From NCBI RefSeq assembly GCF_900109545.1, contig NZ_FOAP01000007.1, positions 186,001-250,000 of the forward strand: a stretch of DNA of 64,000 bases, in the 5' to 3' direction. Source of the stretch: Stigmatella aurantiaca. GTDB taxonomy: Bacteria > Myxococcota > Myxococcia > Myxococcales > Myxococcaceae. The notes under the pieces were generated by a model. It was given only the letters and a program-made list of their open reading frames with translations. It was not told where the DNA came from and searched no databases. Each line of letters begins with the position of its first letter. Positions within the stretch are counted from its first letter, which is position 1. Of the stretch, positions 19,150-27,821 are shown in pieces. The position numbers and the translations under genes were made by a program.

Positions 19150-22100
19150 ATGCCGCGTACTGCTGGCTCGCCCGAGCCACAATGTTTGACCGACGAGCTT
19201 CTCGCGGAACTGATTGATGGCCGCCTTCCTCCGGAGGAGCTCTCCCGCGTGCATCACCACGCGGAGGCCTGCGCCGACTGCCATGCCTTGCTGGTCACGG
19301 TGGTTCGCGGAGGCGTGCAACCCCAGGAGCTTGACGAGCCCCCGCTGGAGGGCCCTAAGACCCTGGAACCGGAGCCCTTCTCCGAACTCCCGGAAAAAGC
19401 CTGGGTCCCTCCGGACACGTTTGATGAATTCCGCCTCGTGCAGCTGCTCGGCCGGGGGGCGATGGGCGTCGTCTACCTCGCGCACGACACCTCCCTGGAC
19501 AGGCAAGTCGCGGTCAAGTTCATCGCCTCGCATCAGCCCAACGCCCGGGCCCTCGAACACTTTCGAATCGAGGTGCGTGCCATCGCGCGGGTACAGCATC
19601 CCAACGTCGTCACCGCCTTTCGCGTGGGAGACGTAGCGGGCCGGCCCTACCTCGTCTCCGAGTACCTGGCCGGACAGAGTCTGGCGGACATGCCGCTGCC
19701 CATGCCCTGGCGGCGGGCGCGGGTGATGGGATTGGGCATGGCCCGGGGCCTCGCGGCGGCCCATCGCCAGGGCGTGCTGCACCGCGACCTCAAGCCCGCC
19801 AATGTGTTTCTTACCGCCGAAGGCGAGGTGAAGCTGCTCGACTTTGGTCTGGCCGAACTCTTCGATGGAAAACCGGGGAGCGGAACGCCTGGCACCCGCA
19901 CCCTGGCGGGCACCCCGAGGTACATGGCGCCCGAGCTCTTCCAGGGCCAGCTTGCAACCCCCCAGAGTGATCTCTATTCATTGGGTGTCGTCCTCTACGA
20001 ACTGTGTACGGGAGCGCTCCCCTCCCCACCTCGCGCGCTTCGCCCGAAGGGCAACGGCCCGCCCGAACCCCTTCCCGCGGACGTGCCTGCCTCGGCTGGA
20101 GCGCCCTCGCTCCCAGATCGGGTGCCGGGCATCGACCTTGACTTCGCCGCGCTCATCGAGCGCTGTCTCCACCTGGACCCATCCGAGCGCTTCGCCTCCG
20201 CGGAAGCGCTTCGTGTCGAATTGGAGCGGCTCGGGCCCTTCCAGGAAACGGACAGTCTCCCGGACGCCAGCCCCTACCAGGGCCTGGCCTCGTTTGAAGC
20301 GGAGCACCGCGCGCTCTTCTTTGGCCGCGACACCGATATTCGCGCCGTGCTCGACCGGCTGCGCCGGCACCCCTTGGTCCTCATCGCGGGCGACTCGGGC
20401 GTGGGCAAATCCTCCCTGTGCCGCGCCGGCATCCTGCCCCGCGTCACCCAAGGGGCGCTCGATGACTTCCTGGACTTTCGTCCCCTGACGTTGACGCCGG
20501 GCCGTCAGCCCCTCGCGGTACTTGCCGCCATGCTGGCCCCCGTCCTTCACCGGACCGAGGCCGAGCTCATGGACCGGTTCACCGGAACACCGGGCTGGCT
20601 CGGCGCCGCGCTCCGGGCCCTCGCCCCAGACGGCCATGGGGTGCTCGTGTTCGTCGATCAGGCAGAAGAACTCGTGACCCTGAGCGAGCCGGCGCAGGCG
20701 CTCCGCTTCGCGGAGCTGCTCAACGAACTGGCCCTGCCCTCGCCCGGCGTCCGGGTGCTGCTCACGGTCCGCGGCGACTTTCTCACCCGGCTGGGTGCGT
20801 TGCCCGGCATGGATTCGGCCATTGAGCGCTCGCTCTACCTGCTTCAGCGCCTCAAGCCCGCAGGGATCCGCGAGGCCATCGTCGGCCCCGCGCGCAGCCG
20901 AGGCGTGAGCTTCGAATCCGAAGCGCTCCTGCAGACCCTGATTGACCAGACCTCTCAGGGCGCGGGCAGCCTGCCCCTGCTCCAGTTCACGCTGACCGAG
21001 CTGTGGGAGCGCCGCGATACCGCGCGGGCGTGCATCACCCAGGCTTCCCTGGAGGCCATGGGGGGCGTGGTGGGCGCGCTCTCCCGGCATGCCGACCACG
21101 TGCTCTCCCGGCTCAAGCCCTCGGAGCAGCACGACGTCCGCCGCCTCCTGAGCCGCCTCATCACACCTGAAGGCACGCGCGGCGAGCAAAGCGAGGCCGA
21201 ACTCACGGAAGGATCCCCGGAAGCCCGCGCCACGCTCCAGGTTCTCATCGAGGGCCGGTTGCTCCACGCGCGCGCCGCGGACGGTGGGACCCACTACGAA
21301 ATCGCACACGAGGCACTGATTTCCAGTTGGGGAACCCTGCGCCGCTGGCTCAACGAAGACGCCGCGCAACGGGTGCTCCGGCAGCGCCTGGAGCTGGCCA
21401 GCGCTGAGTGGGAGCGTGCCCAGCGTTCCAGCGACCTGCTGTGGCGTTCGCGCCAACTCAAGGAGTCCCAGGCCATCGACTTGCTCAGCTTGAGAGACCG
21501 TGAGCGCGACTTCCTCCAGGCGTCCCGGAAAGCCGCGCGCCGCCACCGCAACAGCCTCATCTTGGGCACGGCGCTGCTGGTCTTGGTTCTGGCAGGGCTC
21601 TACGCAGTGCCTCGTCTGCTAGAGCACAGGACCAAGCTACATGCTTTCCAGACACTGCTGGCAGCCGCCGCAGTGGAGCTCCAGCAGGGGAAGACCTTCG
21701 CTCAACGGGCTCTCACCCGCCGCGAGGAAGCCATCTCCCTGTTCGACGCCCCGTCCTCGATGAAGCACCTGGCGGAGGACAAGTGGGAACAGGTCCTGGA
21801 GGATTCCAAGCAAGCCCGTCTCCATCTCGCGGCGTCAGAGCAGAAGCTCGAAGATGCGCTTGAGCTTTTCTACCGGCATCCTGAGGCCCACAAGCGGCTC
21901 ATCGAGACGACACACGAACGGCTCGTTCTAGCCGAGCGCTTCCATGAGCGGGACGAACGCAGCCGACTCACCGAGAAGTACAAAAGGCTGACGTCCAGTG
22001 ACCCACTCCTGAAAGGAGCACTCGAAGTTCCCGCGAAACTGGAAATCGAAACCATTCCCTCCGGAGCCTTCGTGGAGTTGGCCTTCGCCGGGAGTCCTTC

Positions 22101-23127
22101 GGAAACGCCCCGCCGTGCCCCTGCCGACCCCAGCGAGTACCGCCCCCTCAACAGAACACCCGTTTCACCGTTGCCCCTGCAAGCCGGCACCTATCACCTC
22201 CGCATTACGGGAAAAGGCAGCCCCCCTGTGTACGTGCCGCTCTGGCTCGAAAGGGAAGAGCACGCACGCATTCACCTGGTGCTCCCCACCGCTGTTCCCC
22301 AAGGCTATGCCTACGTTCCACCTGGCTGCTTTTTCATGGGGAGCGCCGACATCGAGGATCTGCGGTCTTTCGTGGAAAGTCCTCCCATCTACCGGAAGTG
22401 CCTGTCCCACGGCTTCTTCATTGGAAGAACCGAAGTGACGTTCGGAGAGTGGGTCGAATATCTGGAGGCCCAACGCCCCAACGCCCCAGAGCGCCAATTC
22501 CTCGCGAAGTCACGGTCCAATGAGGGAAGCACCCTATCCCTGCGGCAATTGCCCGATGGCCAATGGCAATTCTCGTTTCAACTGTTTGGTGGAAAAGCCC
22601 TGACTGCCCGAGGCAACGGCAAGATCCAGTATCCCGGCCGGGAAAAGAATCAGGCGCAGAGCTGGCGCCATTTGCCTCTCGCAGGCGTCGCCCCCGAGGA
22701 ACTCCAGGGTTATCTCGCCTGGCTGGACCGCTCGGGGCGTGTGAAAGGCGCGCGGCTGTGCACCGAGTTGGAATGGACCCGTGCGGCGCGCGGGGCCGAT
22801 GACCGCCGGTTCCCTCACGGACACAAACTCAAGCCCACGGAGGCCAACATCGACAGGACCTATGGCCGCAAGCGTGATGCCTACGGACCGGACGAAGCTG
22901 GCTTACACGCGGCTTCCGAGAGCCCATGGGGCGTGCGCGACATGGCAGGCAATGTCTTCGAGATCACCCAGATCGAAGTGGGGGAGGCCCGTGAATTCCT
23001 GCTGAAAGGTGGCGCCTGGTACTACCCAGAGGCCTCTGCGTTGATCTTCACGCGCGAAGCCATCCCAGCCGATCACTGGGATACACGGGCCGGTGTGCGT
23101 GTCTGTGCTTCCCTGCCAGCCCCCTGA
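19150..23127 (+). CDS. Ser/Thr protein kinase with zinc-finger, STAND NTPase and FGE-sulfatase domains
   Basis: A 1325-residue multidomain protein. Residues 12-45 resemble a zf-HC2 anti-sigma zinc finger (HHAEACADC). The kinase spans about 95-360, with 'LLGRGAMGVVYLA', VAVKFI, 'HRDLKPAN' (211-218), DFG (231-233) and 'GTPRYMAPEL', so it looks active. A nSTAND1-type NTPase follows, with Walker A 'GDSGVGKSS' (414-422). One membrane helix lies at about 802-822, then a helical stretch and a PEGA-like segment. A formylglycine-generating-enzyme-like domain (about 1055-1325: 'YVPPGCFFMG', 'RTEVTFGEWVEYL', 'GVRDMAGNVFE') would be outside the membrane. Whether that domain is catalytic is unknown; it may be a ligand sensor. 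Confidence 0.9.
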   Translation: MPRTAGSPEPQCLTDELLAELIDGRLPPEELSRVHHHAEACADCHALLVTVVRGGVQPQELDEPPLEGPKTLEPEPFSELPEKAWVPPDTFDEFRLVQLLGRGAMGVVYLAHDTSLDRQVAVKFIASHQPNARALEHFRIEVRAIARVQHPNVVTAFRVGDVAGRPYLVSEYLAGQSLADMPLPMPWRRARVMGLGMARGLAAAHRQGVLHRDLKPANVFLTAEGEVKLLDFGLAELFDGKPGSGTPGTRTLAGTPRYMAPELFQGQLATPQSDLYSLGVVLYELCTGALPSPPRALRPKGNGPPEPLPADVPASAGAPSLPDRVPGIDLDFAALIERCLHLDPSERFASAEALRVELERLGPFQETDSLPDASPYQGLASFEAEHRALFFGRDTDIRAVLDRLRRHPLVLIAGDSGVGKSSLCRAGILPRVTQGALDDFLDFRPLTLTPGRQPLAVLAAMLAPVLHRTEAELMDRFTGTPGWLGAALRALAPDGHGVLVFVDQAEELVTLSEPAQALRFAELLNELALPSPGVRVLLTVRGDFLTRLGALPGMDSAIERSLYLLQRLKPAGIREAIVGPARSRGVSFESEALLQTLIDQTSQGAGSLPLLQFTLTELWERRDTARACITQASLEAMGGVVGALSRHADHVLSRLKPSEQHDVRRLLSRLITPEGTRGEQSEAELTEGSPEARATLQVLIEGRLLHARAADGGTHYEIAHEALISSWGTLRRWLNEDAAQRVLRQRLELASAEWERAQRSSDLLWRSRQLKESQAIDLLSLRDRERDFLQASRKAARRHRNSLILGTALLVLVLAGLYAVPRLLEHRTKLHAFQTLLAAAAVELQQGKTFAQRALTRREEAISLFDAPSSMKHLAEDKWEQVLEDSKQARLHLAASEQKLEDALELFYRHPEAHKRLIETTHERLVLAERFHERDERSRLTEKYKRLTSSDPLLKGALEVPAKLEIETIPSGAFVELAFAGSPSETPRRAPADPSEYRPLNRTPVSPLPLQAGTYHLRITGKGSPPVYVPLWLEREEHARIHLVLPTAVPQGYAYVPPGCFFMGSADIEDLRSFVESPPIYRKCLSHGFFIGRTEVTFGEWVEYLEAQRPNAPERQFLAKSRSNEGSTLSLRQLPDGQWQFSFQLFGGKALTARGNGKIQYPGREKNQAQSWRHLPLAGVAPEELQGYLAWLDRSGRVKGARLCTELEWTRAARGADDRRFPHGHKLKPTEANIDRTYGRKRDAYGPDEAGLHAASESPWGVRDMAGNVFEITQIEVGEAREFLLKGGAWYYPEASALIFTREAIPADHWDTRAGVRVCASLPAP

Positions 23128-23285
23128 GGGGGAGTGGAAGCGAGCACCTGAGGGCTTGTTGGGGAGAAGGAGTCGAAGGAACGGGAGGCGGAGTTTCCTC
23201 CGCTGCATAGCTCGCCCGGACCGCGTCTCCTTTGTGTGCAGTAGCCAATATTGCCAGCCTCCTCTCCCCTCAAAGCGCGTGCTCC

Positions 23286-24293
23286 ATGAAAAGACTGCTA
23301 TCGCTCTCCGTCTGTCTTTGGGTCCATTCGATGTCCTGGGCGGCCGAGCCGTCCCCCCGTGTGGCCCCATGTGGCCCTCAGGATCCGATGCGCATCCGGC
23401 ATCCACAGGGAACCATGCTGTGGGGCACCACGAGACAGAACACCGCCCAGGAGATGAGCAGTGTGCTGGCCACCGTCGCGCTGGACGGGGTGACGTTGGA
23501 GGGCACGCCGATCAAGGGCATGTCCCTGGAGAAAGGCGTCCTGGCAGCCCCCGGCGGGAAGCCCGAGGAGCTCGTGGGCGCCATCTTCCAGGGAGCGGCC
23601 AGTGATGGCACCCGGACCGAGGTCGCGGTGTGCAGCGCCGAGCCGGTGGCCCAGGATCCGTCCGTCCTCTCCTACCGCATCGAGATCTGGGACAAGAAGA
23701 AGGAGTCCTGGGAGAACCCCTGCATCGCGAACTCGCACGCGCCCAAGCCCAAGGCGCTCGCCCTGAAGGGCCTCTGGGACAAGCGGGGCGCGCACCAGGA
23801 CAAGCCGGGCACGTTCACCTTCGCCTGCGAGAACGGCGTCATCGCCAAGTGCGTCCACTGGGGCTACAAGCCCTGGGACACGAAGGATGGCCAGCCGCTC
23901 CAGGCCCTGCACCAGGCCTGCACGCGCATGGCCCGGGCGGACTACTGCGGCAATGGGCGCAGCCACACCCGCGAGGACAACATCATCGACCTGTATGATG
24001 CCTTCGGCATCCAGGCCCGGACCACCACGGCCTCCGCCCACTGGAACCCCAGCAAGATCTCCTTCGAGGCGGCCTGGGGCCCTGACGGGGCCTCGTGCCT
24101 GGCGCGCACCCGCGAGGGACAGGCGTTGGAGGCGATCTTGAAGGAGTGCCCCGGTCGCTTCGAGACCGGAGCGAAGGATCTCGGCGAGGGAGACCAGTGC
24201 CAGGTGCGGCGCAAGTCCCAGCGCACCGAGACGGCGCTGCTGAGAAACCAATCCTACGACAAGGAGCGCGCCAGCGCCGCCGCGAGCCGCTAG
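23286..24293 (+). CDS. Exported ADYC domain protein
   Basis: A 335-residue protein with a signal peptide (1-20, ending SMSWA). The signature 'ARADYCGNGRSHTREDNIIDLYD' (residues about 218-240; only its ends are diagnostic) names the ADYC family, which is abundant in myxobacteria and of unknown function. Paired Cys residues (CGP, VAVCS, NPCIA, FACENG, KCVHWGY, QACTR, DYCGNG, SCLAR, KECPG, DQCQV) suggest disulfides in an exported protein. ATG 23286 is chosen because it opens the signal peptide. It converges on argR across a hairpin. Confidence 0.85.
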   Translation: MKRLLSLSVCLWVHSMSWAAEPSPRVAPCGPQDPMRIRHPQGTMLWGTTRQNTAQEMSSVLATVALDGVTLEGTPIKGMSLEKGVLAAPGGKPEELVGAIFQGAASDGTRTEVAVCSAEPVAQDPSVLSYRIEIWDKKKESWENPCIANSHAPKPKALALKGLWDKRGAHQDKPGTFTFACENGVIAKCVHWGYKPWDTKDGQPLQALHQACTRMARADYCGNGRSHTREDNIIDLYDAFGIQARTTTASAHWNPSKISFEAAWGPDGASCLARTREGQALEAILKECPGRFETGAKDLGEGDQCQVRRKSQRTETALLRNQSYDKERASAAASR

Positions 24294-24305
24294 GCCCGGC
24301 CGGAA

Positions 24306-24342
24306 GAGCAGTCCCTCAGGGCATCAGCCGGAGGGACTGCTC
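24306..24342. terminator. Perfect 12-bp inverted repeat at the argR 3' end
   Basis: GAGCAGTCCCTC (24306-24317) pairs perfectly with GAGGGACTGCTC (24331-24342) around a 13-nt loop. The repeat overlaps the last codons and stop of argR and lies 12 bp after the ADYC gene. Its position suggests a bidirectional terminator, although no T-run follows on either strand. Confidence 0.6.
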
Positions 24343-24729
24343 AAGCTGCTCCCGCACCTCTCCCAGCCGCGAGGGGTGCTTCACCGCGATGAACACCGTG
24401 TCGTCCCCCGCGATGGTGCCGGCCACCCCTTCCATGCCCACCGCGCGGTCCACCATCACCCCGACAATCTGCGCGTAGCCCGGCGCCGTCTTGAGCACGA
24501 GCATGTTCGGCGGCGCCTCCATCACCGTGGCTCGCACCGGGGGCGCAGGAGCCCGCTCCACGCGTTGGTAGCGTCCATTCACCTTCTGGACGGACAGGCG
24601 CTTGAGGTGCCGGGAGAGCGTGGACTGGCTCGGCGCCTGTCCCTCCCCCTCCAGCAACTGCTGAAGCACCGCTTGGTCCGTGATCTCGTGGGCCTCCAGC
24701 AACCGGAGGATCGCTTCGTCCAGATCCAT
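24316..24729 (-). CDS. argR: Arginine repressor ArgR
   Basis: A 137-residue ArgR. The N-terminal winged helix contains 'SQSTLSRHLKRLSVQKVNGRY', typical of the DNA-binding helix. The C-terminal oligomerisation and arginine-binding domain contains 'LVLKTAPGYAQIVGVMVDR' and 'GVAGTIAGDDTVFIAV', with the GTIAGDDT signature. ATG 24729 is chosen over an upstream ATG at 24765 because it starts at the folded domain. It is divergent from the arginine operon and is the obvious candidate to repress it through the operator-like sites in the gap. Confidence 0.95.
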   Translation of the reverse strand: MDLDEAILRLLEAHEITDQAVLQQLLEGEGQAPSQSTLSRHLKRLSVQKVNGRYQRVERAPAPPVRATVMEAPPNMLVLKTAPGYAQIVGVMVDRAVGMEGVAGTIAGDDTVFIAVKHPSRLGEVREQLEQSLRLMP

Positions 24730-24750
24730 GCACGGGACGATGCATCCACC

Positions 24751-24867
24751 TGAATATGCATGCAAGGGCCTCGTGGAACTCCCCCTGAATATCCCTGGAA
24801 ATTAATCTCTTGCGCTGCGCGTCGTGGTGAATACTATGCGCCCCTCCTGCGGGCAGGCGCATATTCA
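24751..24867. promoter_or_regulatory. Candidate ArgR operator cluster
   Basis: The argR/argF' gap holds four ARG-box-like half sites: TGAAT at 24751, 24786 and 24828, and ATTCA at 24863-24867. The outer two are part of a longer inverted pair, TGAATATGC (24751-24759) and GCATATTCA (24859-24867). The right site is embedded in an 18-bp near-palindrome (24861-24878). The ARG box consensus in other bacteria is two facing TGAAT/ATTCA halves. The region is also AT-rich compared with its surroundings. Confidence 0.6.
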
Positions 24868-24921
24868 TGCATGCATATGCAGGCTCATCCACCGCCCCGA
24901 CGGGCACTGCGAGGAGTCACG

Positions 24922-25926
24922 ATGAAGCACCTGACCCACATCCGGGATCTCGGCCCTGAAGGCGTCGAGACGATTCTGGCGAAGGCCGCCGCCTGGAAGG
25001 GCAAGCCCGCCGAGCCGCTGTTCCTGGGCCGCATCCTGGGCATGGTGTTCTTCAACCCCTCGCTGCGCACGCGCGCCTCGTTCGAGTCGGTGATGCTGCG
25101 CGGCAGCGGCAACGCCATCGTCCTGGACGTGGGCAACGGCGTGTGGAAGCTGGAGGACCGCCCCGGGGCCATCATGAATCAGGACCGCGCCGAGCACATC
25201 AAGGAGGCCGCGCCCGTGCTGTCGCGCTTCGTGGACATGCTCGGGGTGCGCACCTTCTCGGCCGGTGGGGACGACGAGCAGGACGAGGAGGATCCGGTCA
25301 TCTCCGCCTTCCGCCGCCACGTCACCGTGCCCCTGGTGAGCATGGAGTCCGCGCGGGAGCACCCCTGCCAGGGGCTCGCGGACGTGCTCACGCTGCGCGA
25401 GAACTTCGGCTCCACGAAGAAGCTGCCGGTGACGCTCACCTGGGCGCCCCACATCAAGCCGCTGCCCAAGGCGGTGCCCAACTCCTTCCTGCTCACCGCC
25501 GCGGCGGCCGGCTGCGAGGTGCGCGTGGCGCATCCTCCCGGCTTCGAGCTGCACCCGGCGGTGCGCGCCGAGGCGGAGGCCTACGCCAAGGCCACGGGCG
25601 GCAGCGTCACCTACACGCATGACCAGAACGAGGCCCTGGCGGGCAGCCGCGCCGTCTACGCCAAGTCCTGGGGCCCGGCCACGCGCTCGGCGCACACCGC
25701 CGGGGACGTGTCCGCGCTGCTGGCCTCCCACGCGGACTGGATGCCCACGCGCCGCACCCTGTCGCGCGCCGCCGCGGACGCGCTGTTCCTCCACTGCCTT
25801 CCCGTGCGCCGCAACGTCGAGGTCGCCGACGAGGTGCTGGACCACCCGTCCAGCCGCGTCATCGACGAGGCGGAGAACCGCTTCCACGTCCAGCGCTCCA
25901 TCCTCTCCTGGCTGCTGTCGGCCTGA
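24922..25926 (+). CDS. argF': N-acyl-ornithine carbamoyltransferase (acetyl- or succinyl-ornithine type)
   Basis: A 334-residue transcarbamylase resembling the Xanthomonas acetylornithine enzyme rather than classical OTCase. Carbamoyl-phosphate residues are in 'FFNPSLRTRASFESVM' (43-58) and 'HPCQGLAD' (147-154). Type-specific features are Trp75 in 'GVWKLED', 'LTWAPHIKPLPKAVPNS', 'YAKSWG' (246-251), 'LHCLPVRRNV' (290-299) and 'IDEAENRFHVQ'. By eye, the residue matching Xanthomonas Glu92, which decides acetyl versus succinyl specificity, is Ala90, and the residue matching carboxylated Lys302 is Glu300. It is the first gene of the arginine operon, with argE downstream to remove the acyl group from acyl-citrulline. 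Confidence 0.9.
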   Translation: MKHLTHIRDLGPEGVETILAKAAAWKGKPAEPLFLGRILGMVFFNPSLRTRASFESVMLRGSGNAIVLDVGNGVWKLEDRPGAIMNQDRAEHIKEAAPVLSRFVDMLGVRTFSAGGDDEQDEEDPVISAFRRHVTVPLVSMESAREHPCQGLADVLTLRENFGSTKKLPVTLTWAPHIKPLPKAVPNSFLLTAAAAGCEVRVAHPPGFELHPAVRAEAEAYAKATGGSVTYTHDQNEALAGSRAVYAKSWGPATRSAHTAGDVSALLASHADWMPTRRTLSRAAADALFLHCLPVRRNVEVADEVLDHPSSRVIDEAENRFHVQRSILSWLLSA

Positions 25927-25944
25927 GGCCGTCCGAGGTCCGCC

Positions 25945-26757
25945 ATGCCCTTCTCTCCCGATCCCTACTCCGCGCTGCGCTCCGCCGCCCGCTACGTCCG
26001 GCAGTTCCGCCGGAAGACCTTCGTGGTGCTGCTCGACGGCCCCGTCATCGGGGATCCGAAGCTGCGCCGGGCGGCCTGCGAGCAGATTGGTCTCCTGTGG
26101 GCCTTCTCCATCCAGCCCGTGGTGGTGCACAGCTCGAGCCCCGAGCTGGACACCCCGTTCGACACGGGCTCGCCCCTCACCGGCCGGCTGCGCACGGACC
26201 TGCTCACGGACCTTCAGGCCGCGGGCGTGCCGTGCGTGGGCCTGAGCGGCGTGGACGCGGGCCTGCTCAAGGCCCGGCCGGTGAATGCCGGCACGAGCGG
26301 TGACATCGAGTCGGTGGACACGCGCCTGCTCCAGCACCTGCGCTCGGGCGAGTACGTGCCCGTGGTGGCGCCCCTCGCGGGCGACCCGACGGGCGCCGTG
26401 CACAACGCCAGCGCGGACACGGTGGCGGCCCTGCTCGCGGTGGCGCTGGGCGCCGAGAAGCTCTTCTTCCTGCTCACCACGCCGGGCCTGCTGCGCGACG
26501 CGTCCAACCCCAACTCCATCATCCCCCTGGCCTCGCTGCAGGAGCTGGTCGGGCTGGAGAAGGAAGGCCAGCTCTCTGGCAGCCTCAAGCCCAAGGCCCA
26601 CGCCATCCGTCACGCCCTGGAGGGCGGCGTCGGCAGCGTGCACCTGGTGAGCGGCACCCTGCCGGATGCGCTCCTGGAGGAGGTCTTCACCAACGAGGGC
26701 AGCGGCACGATGGTGGTCCGCGAGCCTCCCGCGCGTGGCGCCGGAGGGTCCACGTGA
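25945..26757 (+). CDS. argB: Divergent acetylglutamate kinase-like protein
   Basis: A 270-residue amino-acid-kinase-fold protein of the NAGK/NAGS type. It begins with a NAGS-like 'YVRQFRRKTFVVLLDG' segment and ends 'VHLVSGTLPDALLEEVFTN', typical of ArgB. 'VVAPLAGD', 'HNASADTVAALLA' and 'GSLKPKAHA' keep the Asn/Asp and the C-terminal Lys of the active site. However, the N-terminal 'VVKIGG' Lys is absent ('VVLLDG'), the glycine loop HGGGP reads HSSSP, and the 'GLRVTD' segment is largely deleted. It may therefore be a weak kinase, a regulatory subunit or a re-purposed enzyme. There is an 18-bp gap after argF'. Confidence 0.8.
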   Translation: MPFSPDPYSALRSAARYVRQFRRKTFVVLLDGPVIGDPKLRRAACEQIGLLWAFSIQPVVVHSSSPELDTPFDTGSPLTGRLRTDLLTDLQAAGVPCVGLSGVDAGLLKARPVNAGTSGDIESVDTRLLQHLRSGEYVPVVAPLAGDPTGAVHNASADTVAALLAVALGAEKLFFLLTTPGLLRDASNPNSIIPLASLQELVGLEKEGQLSGSLKPKAHAIRHALEGGVGSVHLVSGTLPDALLEEVFTNEGSGTMVVREPPARGAGGST

Positions 26758-27821
26758 CGCCAGCCGCCCTGCTCGAAGCCCTCGTGGCCACCCCCAGCGT
26801 CTCGGGAAACGAGGCGGCGATCGCGGACAAGGTGGCCTCGTGGGCCGAGGGCTGGGGTGCGCGCGTGCAGCGCCAGGGCCACAACGTGTGGTTCTCCGTG
26901 GGCCAGGGCCCGCGGCGGCTGCTCGTCAACTCGCACCTGGACACCGTGCCCCCGTGCAGCGGGTGGACGCTGGAGCCCCTGCAGCCGCTGTGGCGCGAGG
27001 GGCGCCTCTATGGCCTGGGGAGCAATGACGCCAAGGGCTGCGTGACGGCGATGCTGCTCGCGGCCCGGGAGCTGCTGGCCGCTCCCCAGTCCCTGGACGG
27101 CAAGGGCGAGGTGGTCTTCGCGTTCACCGCCGAGGAGGAGACCGGGGGCAAGGGCCTGGGCCCGCTGCTGGGCGAGCTGGGGCCGCTGGATGCCGCCGTG
27201 GTGGGCGAGCCCACGGGGCTGAAGCCCTGCACGGCCCAGCGCGGCATGCTGCTCCTGCGCTGCGTGGCCCACGGCACCTCGGGGCACGTGGCGCACGCGC
27301 ACACCACCCAGACGGAGAACGCCATCCACGTGGCGGCGCGGGACATCGCCGCCCTGGCGGAGCTGCGCTTCCTGCCCCACCCGCTGCTGGGCGAGGCCCG
27401 CGCGCAAGTCACGCAGATTCAAGGCGGCCTGGCGCGCAACCAGGTCCCCGACCGGTGCGAGTTCTTCGTGGACCTGCGCACCACACCAGGCATGGACCAT
27501 GCAGCCATCGCCCTGCAGATCGGCCGGACGCTGAAGAGCGAGGTGACAGTGCACTCCGCGCGCTACCTGCCGAAGGGGACCGCGCCGGGCGAACCCATCG
27601 TCCGCGCGGCCCTGGCGGCCTCGGGCGAGGCGCCCGTGGGCTCCAGCACCACCTCCGACTGGGCGTTCCTGGGCGACCTGCCCGCCGTGAAGGTGGGCCC
27701 GGGCGACACGCTGCGCTCCCACCGCCCCGATGAACACCTCGCCCTGGTGGAGCTGGAGGCGGGGGTTTCCTTCTACCAGAAGCTCATCCGCGGCTACTTC
27801 GAGGAGGTGGCAGGTGGCTGA
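26754..27821 (+). CDS. argE: M20 family acyl-amino-acid deacylase (ArgE type)
   Basis: A 355-residue M20 metallopeptidase-family deacylase. Dinuclear zinc ligands are visible: 'NSHLDTVPP' (His), 'LGSNDAKG' (bridging Asp), 'FTAEEETGG' (general base Glu plus ligand), 'VVGEPTG' and a final His in 'RSHRPDEH'. In an operon with an acyl-ornithine carbamoyltransferase, its likely job is hydrolysis of N-acetyl- or N-succinyl-citrulline to citrulline. It starts with GTG overlapping the argB stop by 4 nt (GTGA) and overlaps argH by 8 nt. Confidence 0.9.
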   Translation: MTPAALLEALVATPSVSGNEAAIADKVASWAEGWGARVQRQGHNVWFSVGQGPRRLLVNSHLDTVPPCSGWTLEPLQPLWREGRLYGLGSNDAKGCVTAMLLAARELLAAPQSLDGKGEVVFAFTAEEETGGKGLGPLLGELGPLDAAVVGEPTGLKPCTAQRGMLLLRCVAHGTSGHVAHAHTTQTENAIHVAARDIAALAELRFLPHPLLGEARAQVTQIQGGLARNQVPDRCEFFVDLRTTPGMDHAAIALQIGRTLKSEVTVHSARYLPKGTAPGEPIVRAALAASGEAPVGSSTTSDWAFLGDLPAVKVGPGDTLRSHRPDEHLALVELEAGVSFYQKLIRGYFEEVAGG

